Assembly (NCBI RefSeq): GCF_903914075.1
Contig: NZ_CAIWNQ010000008.1
Location: 62,001-126,000 of the forward strand
DNA from: Ruegeria sp. THAF57
Lineage (GTDB): Bacteria; Pseudomonadota; Alphaproteobacteria; Rhodobacterales; Rhodobacteraceae
Direction of reading: 5' to 3'
DNA length: 64,000 nucleotides
The translations under genes were made by a program, and so were the position numbers. Of this stretch, positions 18,406 to 28,441 are shown one piece after another; position 1 is the first letter of the stretch, and every line of letters starts with the position of its first letter. The notes below the pieces were generated by a model. It did no database searches. It was given only the letters and a program-made list of their open reading frames with translations, and had not been told where the DNA came from.

Positions 18406-19167
18406 CTATGAAATTCGGAAGTTTTCGCCCAAATAGACGCGGCGCACGTTTTCATTTTCGACCACCTCGTCCGGCGTGCCGGACATAAGGACTTGACCGT
18501 CATGCAGAATATAGGCGCGATCCACGATCTCGAGGGTTTCGCGGACATTGTGGTCGGTTATCAAGACGCCGATTCCACGTTTCTTCAGATCGGCGACCAG
18601 ATGGCGGATATCCCCCACACTGATCGGATCCACGCCGGCAAATGGTTCATCCAGCAGAAGATATTTGGGGTCTGCTGCAAGGCAGCGCGCGATTTCGACG
18701 CGACGACGCTCACCACCTGACAGGGCCAGCGCGGGCGCGCGGCGCAGATGTTCGATCGAGAAATCCGACAGCAGCTCTTCCAGCCGTTCCTTGCGGCGAT
18801 GCGCGTGACTGACAGTGATATCCAGCACCGAAGCGATGTTGTCCTCAACACTCATCCCGCGGAAAATCGACATTTCCTGCGGCAGATAGCCGATACCAAG
18901 ACGCGCGCGACGGTACATCGGCAAAGTCGTGACCACCTGCCCGTCAATCGTGACGGTTCCCGCTTCGGGGAACACCAACCCGGCCACAGAATAGAATGTC
19001 GTCGTCTTGCCCGATCCGTTCGGCCCCAAAAGAGCCACCACTTCGGACCGGTCCAACGTCATGGAAACGTCCCGGATCACCGTTTTCTTGCGATAAGACT
19101 TGCGCAGTTTTTCAATTCTGAGGCCCGAGTTGCCCTCGGCAACAGTCAGGCTCGGCCCGGCCATCAA
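18406..19167 (-). CDS. lptB: LPS export ABC transporter ATP-binding protein
   Basis: The protein has about 253 residues with Walker A LLGPNGSGKTT, signature LSGGERRRVEIAR, Walker B LLLDEPFAGVD and switch LITDHNVRETLEIVDRAYIL. LptB2 powers extraction of LPS from the inner membrane by LptFG. It overlaps the lptA stop by four bases. About 250 bases with no gene lie between it and hpf; rpoN, often found here, is absent. Confidence 0.97.
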   Translation of the reverse strand: MMAGPSLTVAEGNSGLRIEKLRKSYRKKTVIRDVSMTLDRSEVVALLGPNGSGKTTTFYSVAGLVFPEAGTVTIDGQVVTTLPMYRRARLGIGYLPQEMSIFRGMSVEDNIASVLDITVSHAHRRKERLEELLSDFSIEHLRRAPALALSGGERRRVEIARCLAADPKYLLLDEPFAGVDPISVGDIRHLVADLKKRGIGVLITDHNVRETLEIVDRAYILHDGQVLMSGTPDEVVENENVRRVYLGENFRIS

Positions 19168-19655
19168 TTGGCCCCCTGCTGCAGTATGGTTTTGACGTTG
19201 CCCGTCATCGTCGCTGTACCGGTCGTAAGGTTCGCGTTCATCTGGTCGCCACTGATCGTACTTAGCCCCTGCGTCAGCAGAACATTGCCCTTCATGACGA
19301 TCACGCCCGAGTCGATGGTGTATTCCGCCCAGTCCCCTTCCGCAGCGTCCGGCGGGCTGACCAAAACGACATCCTCGGTCGCCTCCATGCGCTCAATCGC
19401 GGACCGGTCTTCGTTGTAGATGACCAGAACACGTTCGGCCGTCAGGCGCATTTCGCCCTGGATTACGATCACATTGCCCTGAAACTCGGCCGATCCGTTT
19501 TCCTGATTCACGTTGAGCGTTTCTGACGTCACCTCAACCGGTAGGCTGGGGTCTGCCTTGACGGCCCCGAACGCGACCTGTGTCTCTTGCGCAGTCGCTG
19601 AAACAGCACCGGCTACAAGGGCACAACACGCAATGGCTAAACGAAAATCGAACAC
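19164..19655 (-). CDS. lptA: LPS transport periplasmic protein LptA
   Basis: The protein has 163 residues with a signal peptide (MFDFRLAIACCALVAGAVSATAQ) and an OstA-like beta-jellyroll domain (VEVTSETLNVNQENGSAEFQGNV, LTAERVLVIYNE). It forms the LPS bridge across the periplasm. It lies between lptC and lptB with overlaps or three-base gaps. Confidence 0.93.
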   Translation of the reverse strand: MFDFRLAIACCALVAGAVSATAQETQVAFGAVKADPSLPVEVTSETLNVNQENGSAEFQGNVIVIQGEMRLTAERVLVIYNEDRSAIERMEATEDVVLVSPPDAAEGDWAEYTIDSGVIVMKGNVLLTQGLSTISGDQMNANLTTGTATMTGNVKTILQQGAN

Positions 19656-19658
19656 AGG

Positions 19659-20258
19659 TTATCTTTCTGCTTTTTCCGGCTCATACACCAACTTGACGCC
19701 ATCTGTAAAAATAATATGGACCGGCCCGTCCTTTTTTTCAGTCCCAAATGTCATCCGGCCCGCGGAAAAGTTGCCAATTATGCCCGTTCCGTCGACCTGA
19801 CCCGGTGTATCACCACGGATTTCGTCCAACGCGGTATTCAAAAGGTCCGTCGTGACCTTGATACCGTCTGTTGTAATTATGACCACATCGCCAACAAAGG
19901 TCGCCGTATTCTTGTCCGGGCGGATCATCCCGGAATTTGAGTCCAGCGTGATCACGCCACCATCCGAAAGACCAAGCCGACCCTTGAAATCAGACGCTGT
20001 CGGAACCGAATTTTTGGTCCCCTGCGTCGCCTTTGTCGCTTCGATTTGCACCTCTTCGCCCTTGCGGGTGGTGCCGCGATAATTCGGCAGGGTCACGACC
20101 TGATCTGCCAGCCGTTCCTCGATATCTCTTTGCGTAAAGGGCACGGTTACGTTGGTTTCGATACTGCGAGACAAAAGGAAAACGGTGGACAGCAGCACAA
20201 TGGCCGCCAGTGGCAGCAACACCTTGAGGAATTGCACCATGCGCGAATGACTGTCCAC
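19659..20258 (-). CDS. lptC: LPS export system protein LptC
   Basis: The protein has 199 residues with an N-terminal membrane anchor (VLLPLAAIVLLSTVFLLSRS) and a periplasmic LptC domain (ITLDSNSGMIRPDKNTATFVGDVVI). It hands LPS from LptBFG to LptA. The spacing of three bases to lptA supports one operon with kdsD upstream. Confidence 0.9.
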   Translation of the reverse strand: MDSHSRMVQFLKVLLPLAAIVLLSTVFLLSRSIETNVTVPFTQRDIEERLADQVVTLPNYRGTTRKGEEVQIEATKATQGTKNSVPTASDFKGRLGLSDGGVITLDSNSGMIRPDKNTATFVGDVVIITTDGIKVTTDLLNTALDEIRGDTPGQVDGTGIIGNFSAGRMTFGTEKKDGPVHIIFTDGVKLVYEPEKAER

Positions 20259-20270
20259 AGATCCGCCCTC

Positions 20271-21239
20271 TTATCCCAGCCCGACGCGCAGACAGTCGTG
20301 AATGTGCAGCAGCCCCTCGGCCGAGCCGTCGGAGTGAGGCGAAACCACGAATAAAGAAGTGATCTTGTGGTCATTCATGATCGCAACAGCTTCTTCCGCC
20401 AGTGCATCGGGACTGATCGTGGTCGGGCTTTCCGTCATGACTTCGGCGGTTGTCTTGTCCAGAAGTCCGTCCATGTGACGCCTCAGGTCGCCATCCGTGA
20501 TGATACCGGTCAGCTGACCTTGCGCATCTGTAACGCCGGCAACGCCGAACCCTTTCTGGCTGATCACGATTAACGCCTCGCTCATCGCGGTGTCCGCCGC
20601 CACCAGAGGCAGCGCGTCGCCTGTGTGCATCAAATCGCGCACAGAAGACAACTGCGCGCCCAATTTGCCGCCGGGATGAAACGCGCGGAAATCCTCGGGT
20701 TTGAAATCGCGATGCTTCATCAGCGCAATCGCCAGCGCATCACCCATCGCCAACGTCAGCGTGGTCGAGATCGAAGGCACCATGCCGAATCCACAGGCCT
20801 CGCCCATCGACGGGATCAACAGGTGCACATCCGCCTGTGTCATCAAGGTGCTTTCGGGTTTGCTGGACAGACCGATCAGCGGGATACCAAAACGGCGTGT
20901 AAAGGCCAGCAGGTTCGCAAGTTCAGGCGCTTCACCCGAGTTCGAGATGGCCAGAACCACGTCGCCTTTGGACACCATGCCCAGATCGCCATGGCTGGCC
21001 TCGGCGGGGTGCACGAAATAGGCGGGCGTGCCGGTGCTGGCCAGCGTTGCCGCGATCTTGTGGCCAATATGACCCGATTTGCCGATGCCGCTGATGATAA
21101 TTCGGCCCTTGGCCTGCAATATCATTTGCACGGCTTCGGCAAATTGTTCGTCCAGGCCTTCGGCCAGAACATCCAGCGCGCGGGCTTCGTCAGTGACGAC
21201 TTGCCGCGCGGTTTTCAGGAAAGCTTCGGTATCGGTCAT
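20271..21239 (-). CDS. kdsD: D-arabinose 5-phosphate isomerase (KpsF/GutQ family)
   Basis: The product has 322 residues from ATG 21239, which overlaps the exonuclease stop (ATGA). The N-terminal SIS domain has GRIIISGIGKSGHIGHKIAATLASTGTPAYFVHPAEASHGDLG; two CBS domains follow (LITDGDLRRHM; HKITSLFVV). It converts ribulose 5-phosphate to arabinose 5-phosphate for Kdo synthesis, which fits its place upstream of the lpt genes. Confidence 0.95.
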   Translation of the reverse strand: MTDTEAFLKTARQVVTDEARALDVLAEGLDEQFAEAVQMILQAKGRIIISGIGKSGHIGHKIAATLASTGTPAYFVHPAEASHGDLGMVSKGDVVLAISNSGEAPELANLLAFTRRFGIPLIGLSSKPESTLMTQADVHLLIPSMGEACGFGMVPSISTTLTLAMGDALAIALMKHRDFKPEDFRAFHPGGKLGAQLSSVRDLMHTGDALPLVAADTAMSEALIVISQKGFGVAGVTDAQGQLTGIITDGDLRRHMDGLLDKTTAEVMTESPTTISPDALAEEAVAIMNDHKITSLFVVSPHSDGSAEGLLHIHDCLRVGLG

Positions 21240-21850
21240 GAGTGCGCAAATATATCCGTTTCGGGCCAACCGGCGAGGTCGAGTTTCGCACGCATCGGCA
21301 GGAAGTCAAAACAGGCCTGGGCCATCTCGGTCCGGCCTTCGCGGGCCAAACGCCCGTCCAGCGCCTCGCGTAGGCGGTGCAGGTACAACACATCCGAGGC
21401 CGCATACTCCAACTGCGCCTCGGTCAGGTTTTCCGCGCCCCAGTCACTCATCTGTTGTTGTTTCGAGATATCAACACCGATGAGTTCCTGACACAGGTTC
21501 TTCAGCCCGTGGCGGTCAGTATAGGTCCGCACCAAACGGCTGGCGATCTTGGTGCAATAGACCGGCGCGGCCAGCGCACCAAAGGTATGAAACAGCGCGG
21601 CAATGTCAAAGCGGCCAAAGTGGAACAGTTTCAGCACGTCGGGGTTTTCCAGCATGGCGCACAGGTTTGGCGCTGCGGTCTGGCCTTTTTCAACCTGTAC
21701 AATATGGCTGTCACCATCCCCCCCGGACATCTGGATCACACACAGACGGTCACGATGCGGGTTCAATCCCATGGTTTCACAGTCAATGGCCACAACAGGG
21801 CCCAGATCCAACCCGTCTGGCAGGTCGTTTTTATAAAGATGGTTTGCCAC
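21236..21850 (-). CDS. Ribonuclease D-like 3'-5' exonuclease
   Basis: From GTG 21850 (AGGAAG upstream) the protein has 204 residues. The DEDDy exonuclease motifs are VVAIDCETMGLNP (D, E), HFGRFDIAAL (D) and YAASDVLYLHRL (Y, D). The C-terminal HRDC domains of long RNase D are absent, as is usual for the short alphaproteobacterial form. It probably trims structured RNA. An in-frame ATG further upstream at 21919 is less likely. Confidence 0.88.
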   Translation of the reverse strand: MANHLYKNDLPDGLDLGPVVAIDCETMGLNPHRDRLCVIQMSGGDGDSHIVQVEKGQTAAPNLCAMLENPDVLKLFHFGRFDIAALFHTFGALAAPVYCTKIASRLVRTYTDRHGLKNLCQELIGVDISKQQQMSDWGAENLTEAQLEYAASDVLYLHRLREALDGRLAREGRTEMAQACFDFLPMRAKLDLAGWPETDIFAHS

Positions 21851-22036
21851 GGGGGTCTTCCTTTGTGCCTTATCGCCCCCGAGATAGGAGGTTTGGCCCG
21901 TAAACTCAACGCCATCCATGGAATGCGACCAATATGCGCATGTTTCTTGCCCCTTGCGTGTTTGACTGGAAAATGGCGTTCTTTACCGGGCATCATCACC
22001 GTCAGAGCAATTGGGCGCAAAAGAAAGGCATTGCAG

Positions 22037-23269
22037 ATGCTCAGCATCCTGCGAAACCGGGTTTACCGCCATTTACTGGCCGCGCAGATCGTGGCGCTGA
22101 CCGGAACCGGATTGGCAACCGTTGCTTTGGGTCTTTTGGCGTTTGAGCTTGCCGGTGAGGCCGCCGGTTTGGTGCTTGGCACGGCCCTGACCATCAAAAT
22201 GGTCGCTTATGTGGTGGTTGCGCCGATTGCCGCCGCTTTCGCCGAAAAGCTGGACCGGCGGCGGATGCTGGTCGCCTTGGACGTGGTTCGCGCTGCCGTT
22301 GCGATGTGCCTGCCCTTCGTAACGGAAATCTGGCAGGTCTATTTGCTGATCTTTGTCCTTCAATCTGCCTCTGCTGGGTTCACACCGACCTTTCAAGCGA
22401 CGATTCCGGACGTTCTTACAGATGAGCAAGACTATACCAAAGCTCTGTCGCTTTCGCGTTTGGCTTACGATCTTGAAAGCGTGGTCAGCCCGATGCTGGC
22501 CGCGCTATTGCTGACAATCGTAAGTTTCGACAGTCTGTTTTGGGGAACGGGTCTTGGGTTTGTCGCGTCGGCCCTTCTGGTAACTTCGGTTGTCCTGCCC
22601 TCGCCCAAACCGACAAAACCCCGCGGGGTGTATGACCGCACGACGCGCGGCATCCGTTTATTTCTGGAGACACCCCGCCTGCGCGGGTTACTGGCACTGA
22701 GCTGGGCCGCTGCATCGCTAAGCGCGATGGTTATCGTGAACACGGTCGTGATCGTCCGGGCCAATTTGGGTTTATCGGAAAGCGCCGTAGCCATTGCACT
22801 TGCCGGATTCGGGGGCGGTTCGATGCTGGCCGCATTTGTCCTGCCTGCGCTGCTGACCAGGTTCCGGGATCGCAGGGTCATGCTGACGGGAGCAATCTTT
22901 GGCACCTTTTCCATGGCGATGGGGGCAGCGTTGTCCATTGGGGGCCAAATCACGCTGCCGACGCTGATCCTGACCTGGGTATGCGTCGGGTTCGGATATT
23001 CGGCGACCCTTACGCCATCCGGCCGGTTGTTGACACGGTCTGCCCCGCCCGAGGACCGCCCGGCCGTATTTGCCGCGCAGTTCACCCTATCCCATGCCTG
23101 CTGGTTGGTGCTTTATCCGCTGGCGGGCTGGCTGATGACGGTCAAAGGCATAACTCATGCCTTGGGCTGGATGGCGTTCGCTGCGATTTTGGGACTGGCA
23201 CTGGCGGTTCTGTTATGGCCCACCGAGGGCAGGAAAGCCGTTTCCAAAGAACACCTTCACAAGCCTTGA
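22037..23269 (+). CDS. MFS transporter, enterobactin exporter-like
   Basis: The protein has 410 residues and about 12 hydrophobic segments. It starts MLSILRNRVYRHLLAAQIVAL, and the loop between helices 2 and 3 has AEKLDRRRMLVALD. The pattern resembles MFS_3 exporters. The substrate is unknown. The Lrp-type regulator gene downstream on the same strand may control it. The open frame continues upstream antisense to the exonuclease, but homologues start here. Confidence 0.88.
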   Translation: MLSILRNRVYRHLLAAQIVALTGTGLATVALGLLAFELAGEAAGLVLGTALTIKMVAYVVVAPIAAAFAEKLDRRRMLVALDVVRAAVAMCLPFVTEIWQVYLLIFVLQSASAGFTPTFQATIPDVLTDEQDYTKALSLSRLAYDLESVVSPMLAALLLTIVSFDSLFWGTGLGFVASALLVTSVVLPSPKPTKPRGVYDRTTRGIRLFLETPRLRGLLALSWAAASLSAMVIVNTVVIVRANLGLSESAVAIALAGFGGGSMLAAFVLPALLTRFRDRRVMLTGAIFGTFSMAMGAALSIGGQITLPTLILTWVCVGFGYSATLTPSGRLLTRSAPPEDRPAVFAAQFTLSHACWLVLYPLAGWLMTVKGITHALGWMAFAAILGLALAVLLWPTEGRKAVSKEHLHKP

Positions 23270-23303
23270 GCAACAGCGCAACTCTGCACTACACCTTTGA
23301 ACC

Positions 23304-23732
23304 ATGGATCAACTTGACCGCCGCATCATCGCCGCCCTTCAACACAACGCTCGCGATTCAACCACTCGGATCGCAGCGAAGCTTGGCGTGGCACGAACCA
23401 CGGTGCATGAACGCATCAATCGCATGGAAGAACGCGGCGTGATCGCCGGGTATTCCGTGGTGCTGAATACCCCCGAAGATGCCCCACGCGTTCAGGTTGT
23501 TGTTTTGCTTGAAGTGCAGCAGAAAGAAACCACGCGCATTATCAAGCGGCTGGAAGCCTACCCCGAAGTCAAACTGTGCCTGTCAATCAATGGCGAGTTC
23601 GACCTGCTGCTGTCGGCCGAGGCCCCCCGGATCGAGGATCTGGATATTCTGGTCGATGACCTCGCCAAGATCCCGGGCGTCCTTCGAACCAATACCAGCG
23701 TTGTATTCGGGCGCAGGATCGACCGAATCTGA
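23304..23732 (+). CDS. Lrp/AsnC family transcriptional regulator
   Basis: The protein has 142 residues. It has the winged helix MDQLDRRIIAALQHNARDSTTRIAAKLGVARTTVHERINRMEERGVIAGY and a C-terminal RAM domain (VVLLEVQQKETTRIIKRLEAYPEVKLCLSINGEFDLL). It would sense an amino acid or related ligand. The short gap after the MFS gene suggests co-transcription or local control. Confidence 0.93.
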   Translation: MDQLDRRIIAALQHNARDSTTRIAAKLGVARTTVHERINRMEERGVIAGYSVVLNTPEDAPRVQVVVLLEVQQKETTRIIKRLEAYPEVKLCLSINGEFDLLLSAEAPRIEDLDILVDDLAKIPGVLRTNTSVVFGRRIDRI

Positions 23733-23805
23733 ACAGCCGATAACTGTCTGTAAACCCTCGCACAGCTAGCTTGGCCCGGACTGATCAGAATCCCGGACCG
23801 GCAGA

Positions 23806-24492
23806 ATGCCCAATCGAACGATCCTTGGACTGGCTTTTGCGTTGTGCGTTGCGCAAGCGGCGATCGCTGTAGCTTCCCCCCAAACGGCAGCGCTCTGTGA
23901 TCGCGCGGCGCGGCGCGCTGCGCTGTCACACGATGTCCCGATTGACGTCATGCGCGCCATAACTCGGGTCGAAACCGGACGCACACTGGACAGCCAAATC
24001 GCCCCGTGGCCGTGGACCATCAATGTCGAAGGGCGGGGTTTCTGGTTCAATTCCGAGGTTGAGGCGAAGTCTTACATTTTCAACATCTTCAAAGCAGGCA
24101 AACGCAGCTTTGATATCGGATGCTTCCAAATCAACTATCGCTGGCACGGCAAGGCGTTCCGATCCATTGACGCCATGTTCGATCCCCGGGAAAGCGCCGA
24201 CTACGCCGCCCGCTTCCTCAAGGACTTATACGCTGAACTCGGATCCTGGACCGCCGCAGCCGGGGCGTATCATTCTCGCACACCTGATCTGGCCGCGGCC
24301 TATTCCGGTCGGTTCAGGAAAATGCGCGCCGAACTGAAACACGACCCGGAAACCGTTCTGGCAGCAAACGATCCTCTCTTGGGGGCTGCGGCACCGCTGA
24401 TCCCGATGCCTGTTGGCAACCCCGCACCAAACACGCTTGGGTCTTTAGTTCCCACAAACGGCGCTCCAGCCGCTTTTATCTCGTTCAACTAG
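23806..24492 (+). CDS. Lytic transglycosylase (SLT domain), flagellar cluster
   Basis: The protein has 228 residues with a signal peptide (ILGLAFALCVAQAAIAVASP). The SLT-like domain has AITRVETGRTLD with the catalytic Glu, SFDIGCFQINYRWHG and AAGAYHSRTPDLAAAYSGRFRKM. It would cut peptidoglycan to let the flagellar rod pass. It is followed nine bases later by flhA, supporting a flagellar role. Confidence 0.85.
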   Translation: MPNRTILGLAFALCVAQAAIAVASPQTAALCDRAARRAALSHDVPIDVMRAITRVETGRTLDSQIAPWPWTINVEGRGFWFNSEVEAKSYIFNIFKAGKRSFDIGCFQINYRWHGKAFRSIDAMFDPRESADYAARFLKDLYAELGSWTAAAGAYHSRTPDLAAAYSGRFRKMRAELKHDPETVLAANDPLLGAAAPLIPMPVGNPAPNTLGSLVPTNGAPAAFISFN

Positions 24493-24501
24493 GAGCGCAC
24501 C

Positions 24502-26589
24502 GTGCCTAGAATTGACGTCCGCTCCCTGTTTTCCCCGACCGTATTGCTGGCGCTTGCTTTAATGGCAGTCATCGTGATGATGATCCTGCCGATGCCCGCA
24601 TGGGTGCTGGATGTGGGGTTGGCGACGTCCTTTGCGCTTGCCATCCTGATCTTTACCCTGACGCTGTTTATCGAGCGGCCCCTGGATTTCTCATCTTTTC
24701 CGACAATCCTGCTGGCCTCGTTGATGTTGCGATTGTCGTTGAATGTGTCCTCGACCAAGCTGATCATCGGTCAGGGGCACACTGGATCAAATGCCGCCGG
24801 GGACGTGATTGAAGGGTTCGCCAGTTTCGTCATGGGCGGCAGCATCTTTCTGGGACTGGTGGTTTTTGGCGTTCTGCTGATCGTGAATTTCATGGTGATC
24901 ACCAAAGGCGCGGCATGAATGGCCGAAGTCGGCGCCCGGTTTGCTCTGGATGGTATGCCCGGAAAACAACTGGCTATCGACAGCGACATGTCCGCAGGGG
25001 CGATTGACCACAATCAAGCCAAGGAACGGCGCGAGCGTGAACAGCAGGAAACGACGTTTTTTGGCTCGCTCGATGGGGCATCGAAATTCGTCAAGGGCGA
25101 TGCGATAGCCGGTCTGTTGATCACCCTGCTGAACCTTGTGATGGGTCTGATCATGGGGGTGATCGTGCATGGGATGCCGATTTCCTCGGCGTTTGAAACC
25201 TATGCCATCCTGACCGTGGGCGATGGGTTGGTCTCGCAAATCCCGGCAGTCATCATCTCCATCGCTTCGGCCCTGTTGCTGGCGCGCGGCGGCACGCAAG
25301 GGGCGACGGACAACGCGATCTTCTCGCAACTGGGCAAGCACCCGGCAGCGTTGGCGACGGTGGCGATGCTAATGGTGCTGTTCGCGCTGGTGCCAGGCCT
25401 GCCATTCCTGCCCTTTATCCTGGGGGCCTGCGTGCTGGGCTATGCGGCTTATGCGGTGTTTCGCAAGCAACAGGCAGACGAGGCTACGGCGCACGCGCCC
25501 GAATCCTCGGATGAAACGCCTGTTTCCCAAGCCATAGGCGACATTCTGGATCTTGACGATGTGCATTTGGAATTCTCACCGGACCTTGTCAGCATGGTTC
25601 TGAATCCCGGCACCGGGCTGGACGCGCGGATTGCCAATATGCGGGCCTATGTGGCCTCGACCTTTGGTCTGATCCTGCCCGATATACGCCTGACCGACCG
25701 CGCCGATCTGCCCATGGGCACGTATGTCGTCAAGGTCCACGGCGTCGAACAGGCGCGCGGCGAGTTGAACCCCGATCTGGTTTTGGCACTGGTGCAGGAC
25801 GACCGCGATATGCTGCCCGAAGGCACCGACGTGACCGAGCCTGTCTATGGCGCCCCCGCCCGTTGGATTCTGCCCAAAGATCAAGAGGCCGCGGCCATGA
25901 GCGGGGCCACCATCGTATCCCCACCCGAGATTTTGGCCACCCATTTGCTTGAGATCATCAAACAGAACTTCTCGCGCCTGTTGACGCTGAAATCGCTGCG
26001 ACGACTGCTGTCCGAGATGGCGCGCCTCAGCGATCCGGTCAGGGCCGAGGCCAACCGCAAACTGCTGGATGAACTGATCCCCGACAAGGTGCCGATCGAC
26101 ACGTTGCACGCGGTGCTGCGGTTGTTGCTGGATGAGCGTGTCTCGATCCGCAACATGGCGCTGATCCTGGAAAGCGTGGCCGAAGCCCGCCTGTCTACCA
26201 CCCAGCCAGAAGGTATTTGCGAGTTGGTCCGGCAACGGCTGGGCTTTCAACTCGTGGCCGAAATGAAACGCGAAGATGGCTCGATCCCTCTGATCCAGCT
26301 TGCCCCAGAGTGGGAGGATACGTTCTCGAGCTACCAGATCGACACGCCGAATGCGGGGCTGGATGTGGCGCTGCCGCCAAACCTGTTCAACAAGCTGGCC
26401 GATGGGGTGGTCGACACGGTTTCGCAATCCGCCGATCACGGGCTTTTCCCTGCAGTCGTGACCTCGACCAGACGGCGGCGGCTGCTGCGCACGATCATGC
26501 ATGCGCGCGGTGTTTCCAACCCCGTTCTGTCCTTCGAGGAGATCGGTCTTGAAGCGCGCCCTGCGCTGGTTGGCACGGTGCCCGCGTGA
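24502..26589 (+). pseudogene. flhA: Flagellar export gate protein FlhA, interrupted by an in-frame stop
   Basis: Translation starts MPRIDVRSLFSPTVLLAL and runs 138 codons to TGA at 24916-24918, then continues in the same frame from ATG 24919 for 556 codons. Across the break the family reads KGAGRMAEVGARFALDGMPGKQ; here it reads KGAA-stop-MAEVGARF, so the stop replaces the Arg at the start of the FHIPEP signature. The second part has the remaining membrane helices and the cytoplasmic domain (SETTFFGS-like loop, FSRLLTLKSLRRLLSEMARL). The total of about 695 codons is normal. The TGA-ATG junction could allow reinitiation. FlhA is the ion-driven core of the type III export gate. Confidence 0.85.
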
Positions 26590-27359
26590 TTACGCTGCCG
26601 CCCGAACTGCTGCCGCAACTGGGCGACGGCCTGTGGCACCTGTTTGCTGTGTTCCTGCGTGTGTCCGCCATGGTCTCGCTGCTGCCTGCCTTTGGCGAAC
26701 GCAGCATACCAACCCGCGTCAAACTGGGAATCTCGGTGGCCTTTACCCTGATCATCACACCTGCAGCGCCAGCCCATTTTAACCAGCCGGACCTGTTCCT
26801 GGCGGTGCGCTTCATCCTGACCGAAATCTTGATCGGCGTTGTCTTGGGACTAAGCCTGCGCCTGTTTGTTCTGGCTCTGCAAACGGCCGGGTCGATCGCT
26901 GCGCAAGCGACGTCCCTGTCCCAGATTTTAGGAGGGGCGGCAGCGGACCCGGTCCCGGCAATAGGTTATCTGCTGACGCTTGCGGGGTTGGCTCTGGCCG
27001 TGATCCTTGGATTGCATGTCCGTGTCGCTCAGTTTCTGATTCACAGTTACGCTTTGTTTCCGATGGGCACGGCCCCATTGCCACAGGACCTGTCCTATTG
27101 GGGGGTGCAGCAAATCACGCGCAGCTTTGGCATGGCGTTTGCCCTGGCCATGCCATTCGTGATCGCCTCATTGATCTATAATCTCGCTCTGGGCGTCATC
27201 AATCGGGCAATGCCGCAGTTAATGGTGGCCTTTGTTGGTGCACCGGCCATCACTTTCGCGGGTCTGTTCCTTCTGTTCGCGGGCACACCGTTGATCCTGT
27301 CGGTCTGGTCCGGCGCCCTGTTCGCCTCCATGCAAAACCCGCTTGTAGGCCTGCCATGA
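26586..27359 (+). CDS. fliR: Flagellar biosynthetic protein FliR
   Basis: The protein has 257 residues and about six hydrophobic segments. It has VFLRVSAMVSLLPAFGERSIPTRVKLGISVAFTL, the EILIGVVLGLSLRLFVLALQTAGSIAAQ segment and a C-terminal AGLFLLFAGTPLIL. It is part of the FliPQR export channel. Its start overlaps the flhA stop by four bases and its stop overlaps flhB. Confidence 0.95.
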   Translation: MITLPPELLPQLGDGLWHLFAVFLRVSAMVSLLPAFGERSIPTRVKLGISVAFTLIITPAAPAHFNQPDLFLAVRFILTEILIGVVLGLSLRLFVLALQTAGSIAAQATSLSQILGGAAADPVPAIGYLLTLAGLALAVILGLHVRVAQFLIHSYALFPMGTAPLPQDLSYWGVQQITRSFGMAFALAMPFVIASLIYNLALGVINRAMPQLMVAFVGAPAITFAGLFLLFAGTPLILSVWSGALFASMQNPLVGLP

Positions 27360-28441
27360 GCGACGCAGAAGACGTCAGCGACAAGTCCTTCGAGCCGACA
27401 CCGCAAAAGCTGCAAAAAGCGCGCGACAAGGGTGAGGTTGCAAAGTCCAACGACCTGTCAGCCGTAGCGGCTTATGCCGGGTTTCTCATTGCATTGTTTG
27501 CAGCCGGTCAGTTTGGCTTGCAACACTTGGGCAGCCTGTTTGTCGTTCTGATCGACCAAGCCGACACACTGGCACCTTTGATAACCGAAGGCCCGGCGGC
27601 CAGTTCGGTGGGTGGGTTGCTGAAGACCGCTTTATTGTCGGTTTCGATCTTATTCGTGCTACCCGCCGCAGCCGTGTTGCTGAGTCTGATTACCCAGCGC
27701 GCGTTGATTTTTTCGCCCAGCAAACTCAAACCAAAACTTTCGCGTGTCTCTCTGATCTCGAACGCCAAGAACAAGTTTGGGCGTGGTGGCCTGTTCGAAT
27801 TTTCCAAAAGCTTTGTGAAACTGATGATCTACGGCATCTGTCTGACCCTATTTTTGCGCGCGAACCTCAGCGAAATCCTGTCAACCAGCGCAGCGCCTGC
27901 GCGGTCTTCGACCATGCTCATGATGAACCTATTGTTTTGGTTTCTGTTCATCGTCATCGCTGTGGCTCTGGCGATCGGTGTCTTGGATTACCTATGGCAA
28001 TACGCAGAGCACATGCGCAAGAACCGCATGTCCCGCAAAGAGATTCAGGACGAAAACAAGGATGCCGAGGGTGATCCGCACATGAAACAACAGCGCCGTC
28101 GACGCGCCCAGGACATCGCTACGAACCAGATGATGGCCGAGGTTCCAAAGGCAGATGTCGTGATCGTCAATCCAACCCATTTTGCGGTCGCTCTGAAATG
28201 GTCTCGCACCCCGGGAGCTGCGCCGGTCTGTGTGGCAAAGGGCGTTGACGCGGTCGCGGCTGCGATCCGGTCTGCGGCCGGTGAGGCGGGTGTTCCGATT
28301 CACTCGGACCCGCCAACTGCCCGCGCAATACATGCCACGGTTGAAATCGGACAGGAAATTTCAGAAGACCACTACCGCCCCGTGGCCGCCGCCATCCGGT
28401 TCGCCGAGAATATGAGACAACGTGCTAAGGGGCGAATTTGA
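27356..28441 (+). CDS. flhB: Flagellar biosynthetic protein FlhB
   Basis: The protein has 361 residues: four membrane helices, then a cytoplasmic domain with the self-cleavage motif NPTH (VIVNPTHFAVALKW). The start KSFEPTPQKLQKARDKGEVAKSNDLS is typical. FlhB is the export switch that changes substrate from hook to filament proteins. It overlaps fliR and the next gene. Confidence 0.97.
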   Translation: MSDAEDVSDKSFEPTPQKLQKARDKGEVAKSNDLSAVAAYAGFLIALFAAGQFGLQHLGSLFVVLIDQADTLAPLITEGPAASSVGGLLKTALLSVSILFVLPAAAVLLSLITQRALIFSPSKLKPKLSRVSLISNAKNKFGRGGLFEFSKSFVKLMIYGICLTLFLRANLSEILSTSAAPARSSTMLMMNLLFWFLFIVIAVALAIGVLDYLWQYAEHMRKNRMSRKEIQDENKDAEGDPHMKQQRRRRAQDIATNQMMAEVPKADVVIVNPTHFAVALKWSRTPGAAPVCVAKGVDAVAAAIRSAAGEAGVPIHSDPPTARAIHATVEIGQEISEDHYRPVAAAIRFAENMRQRAKGRI

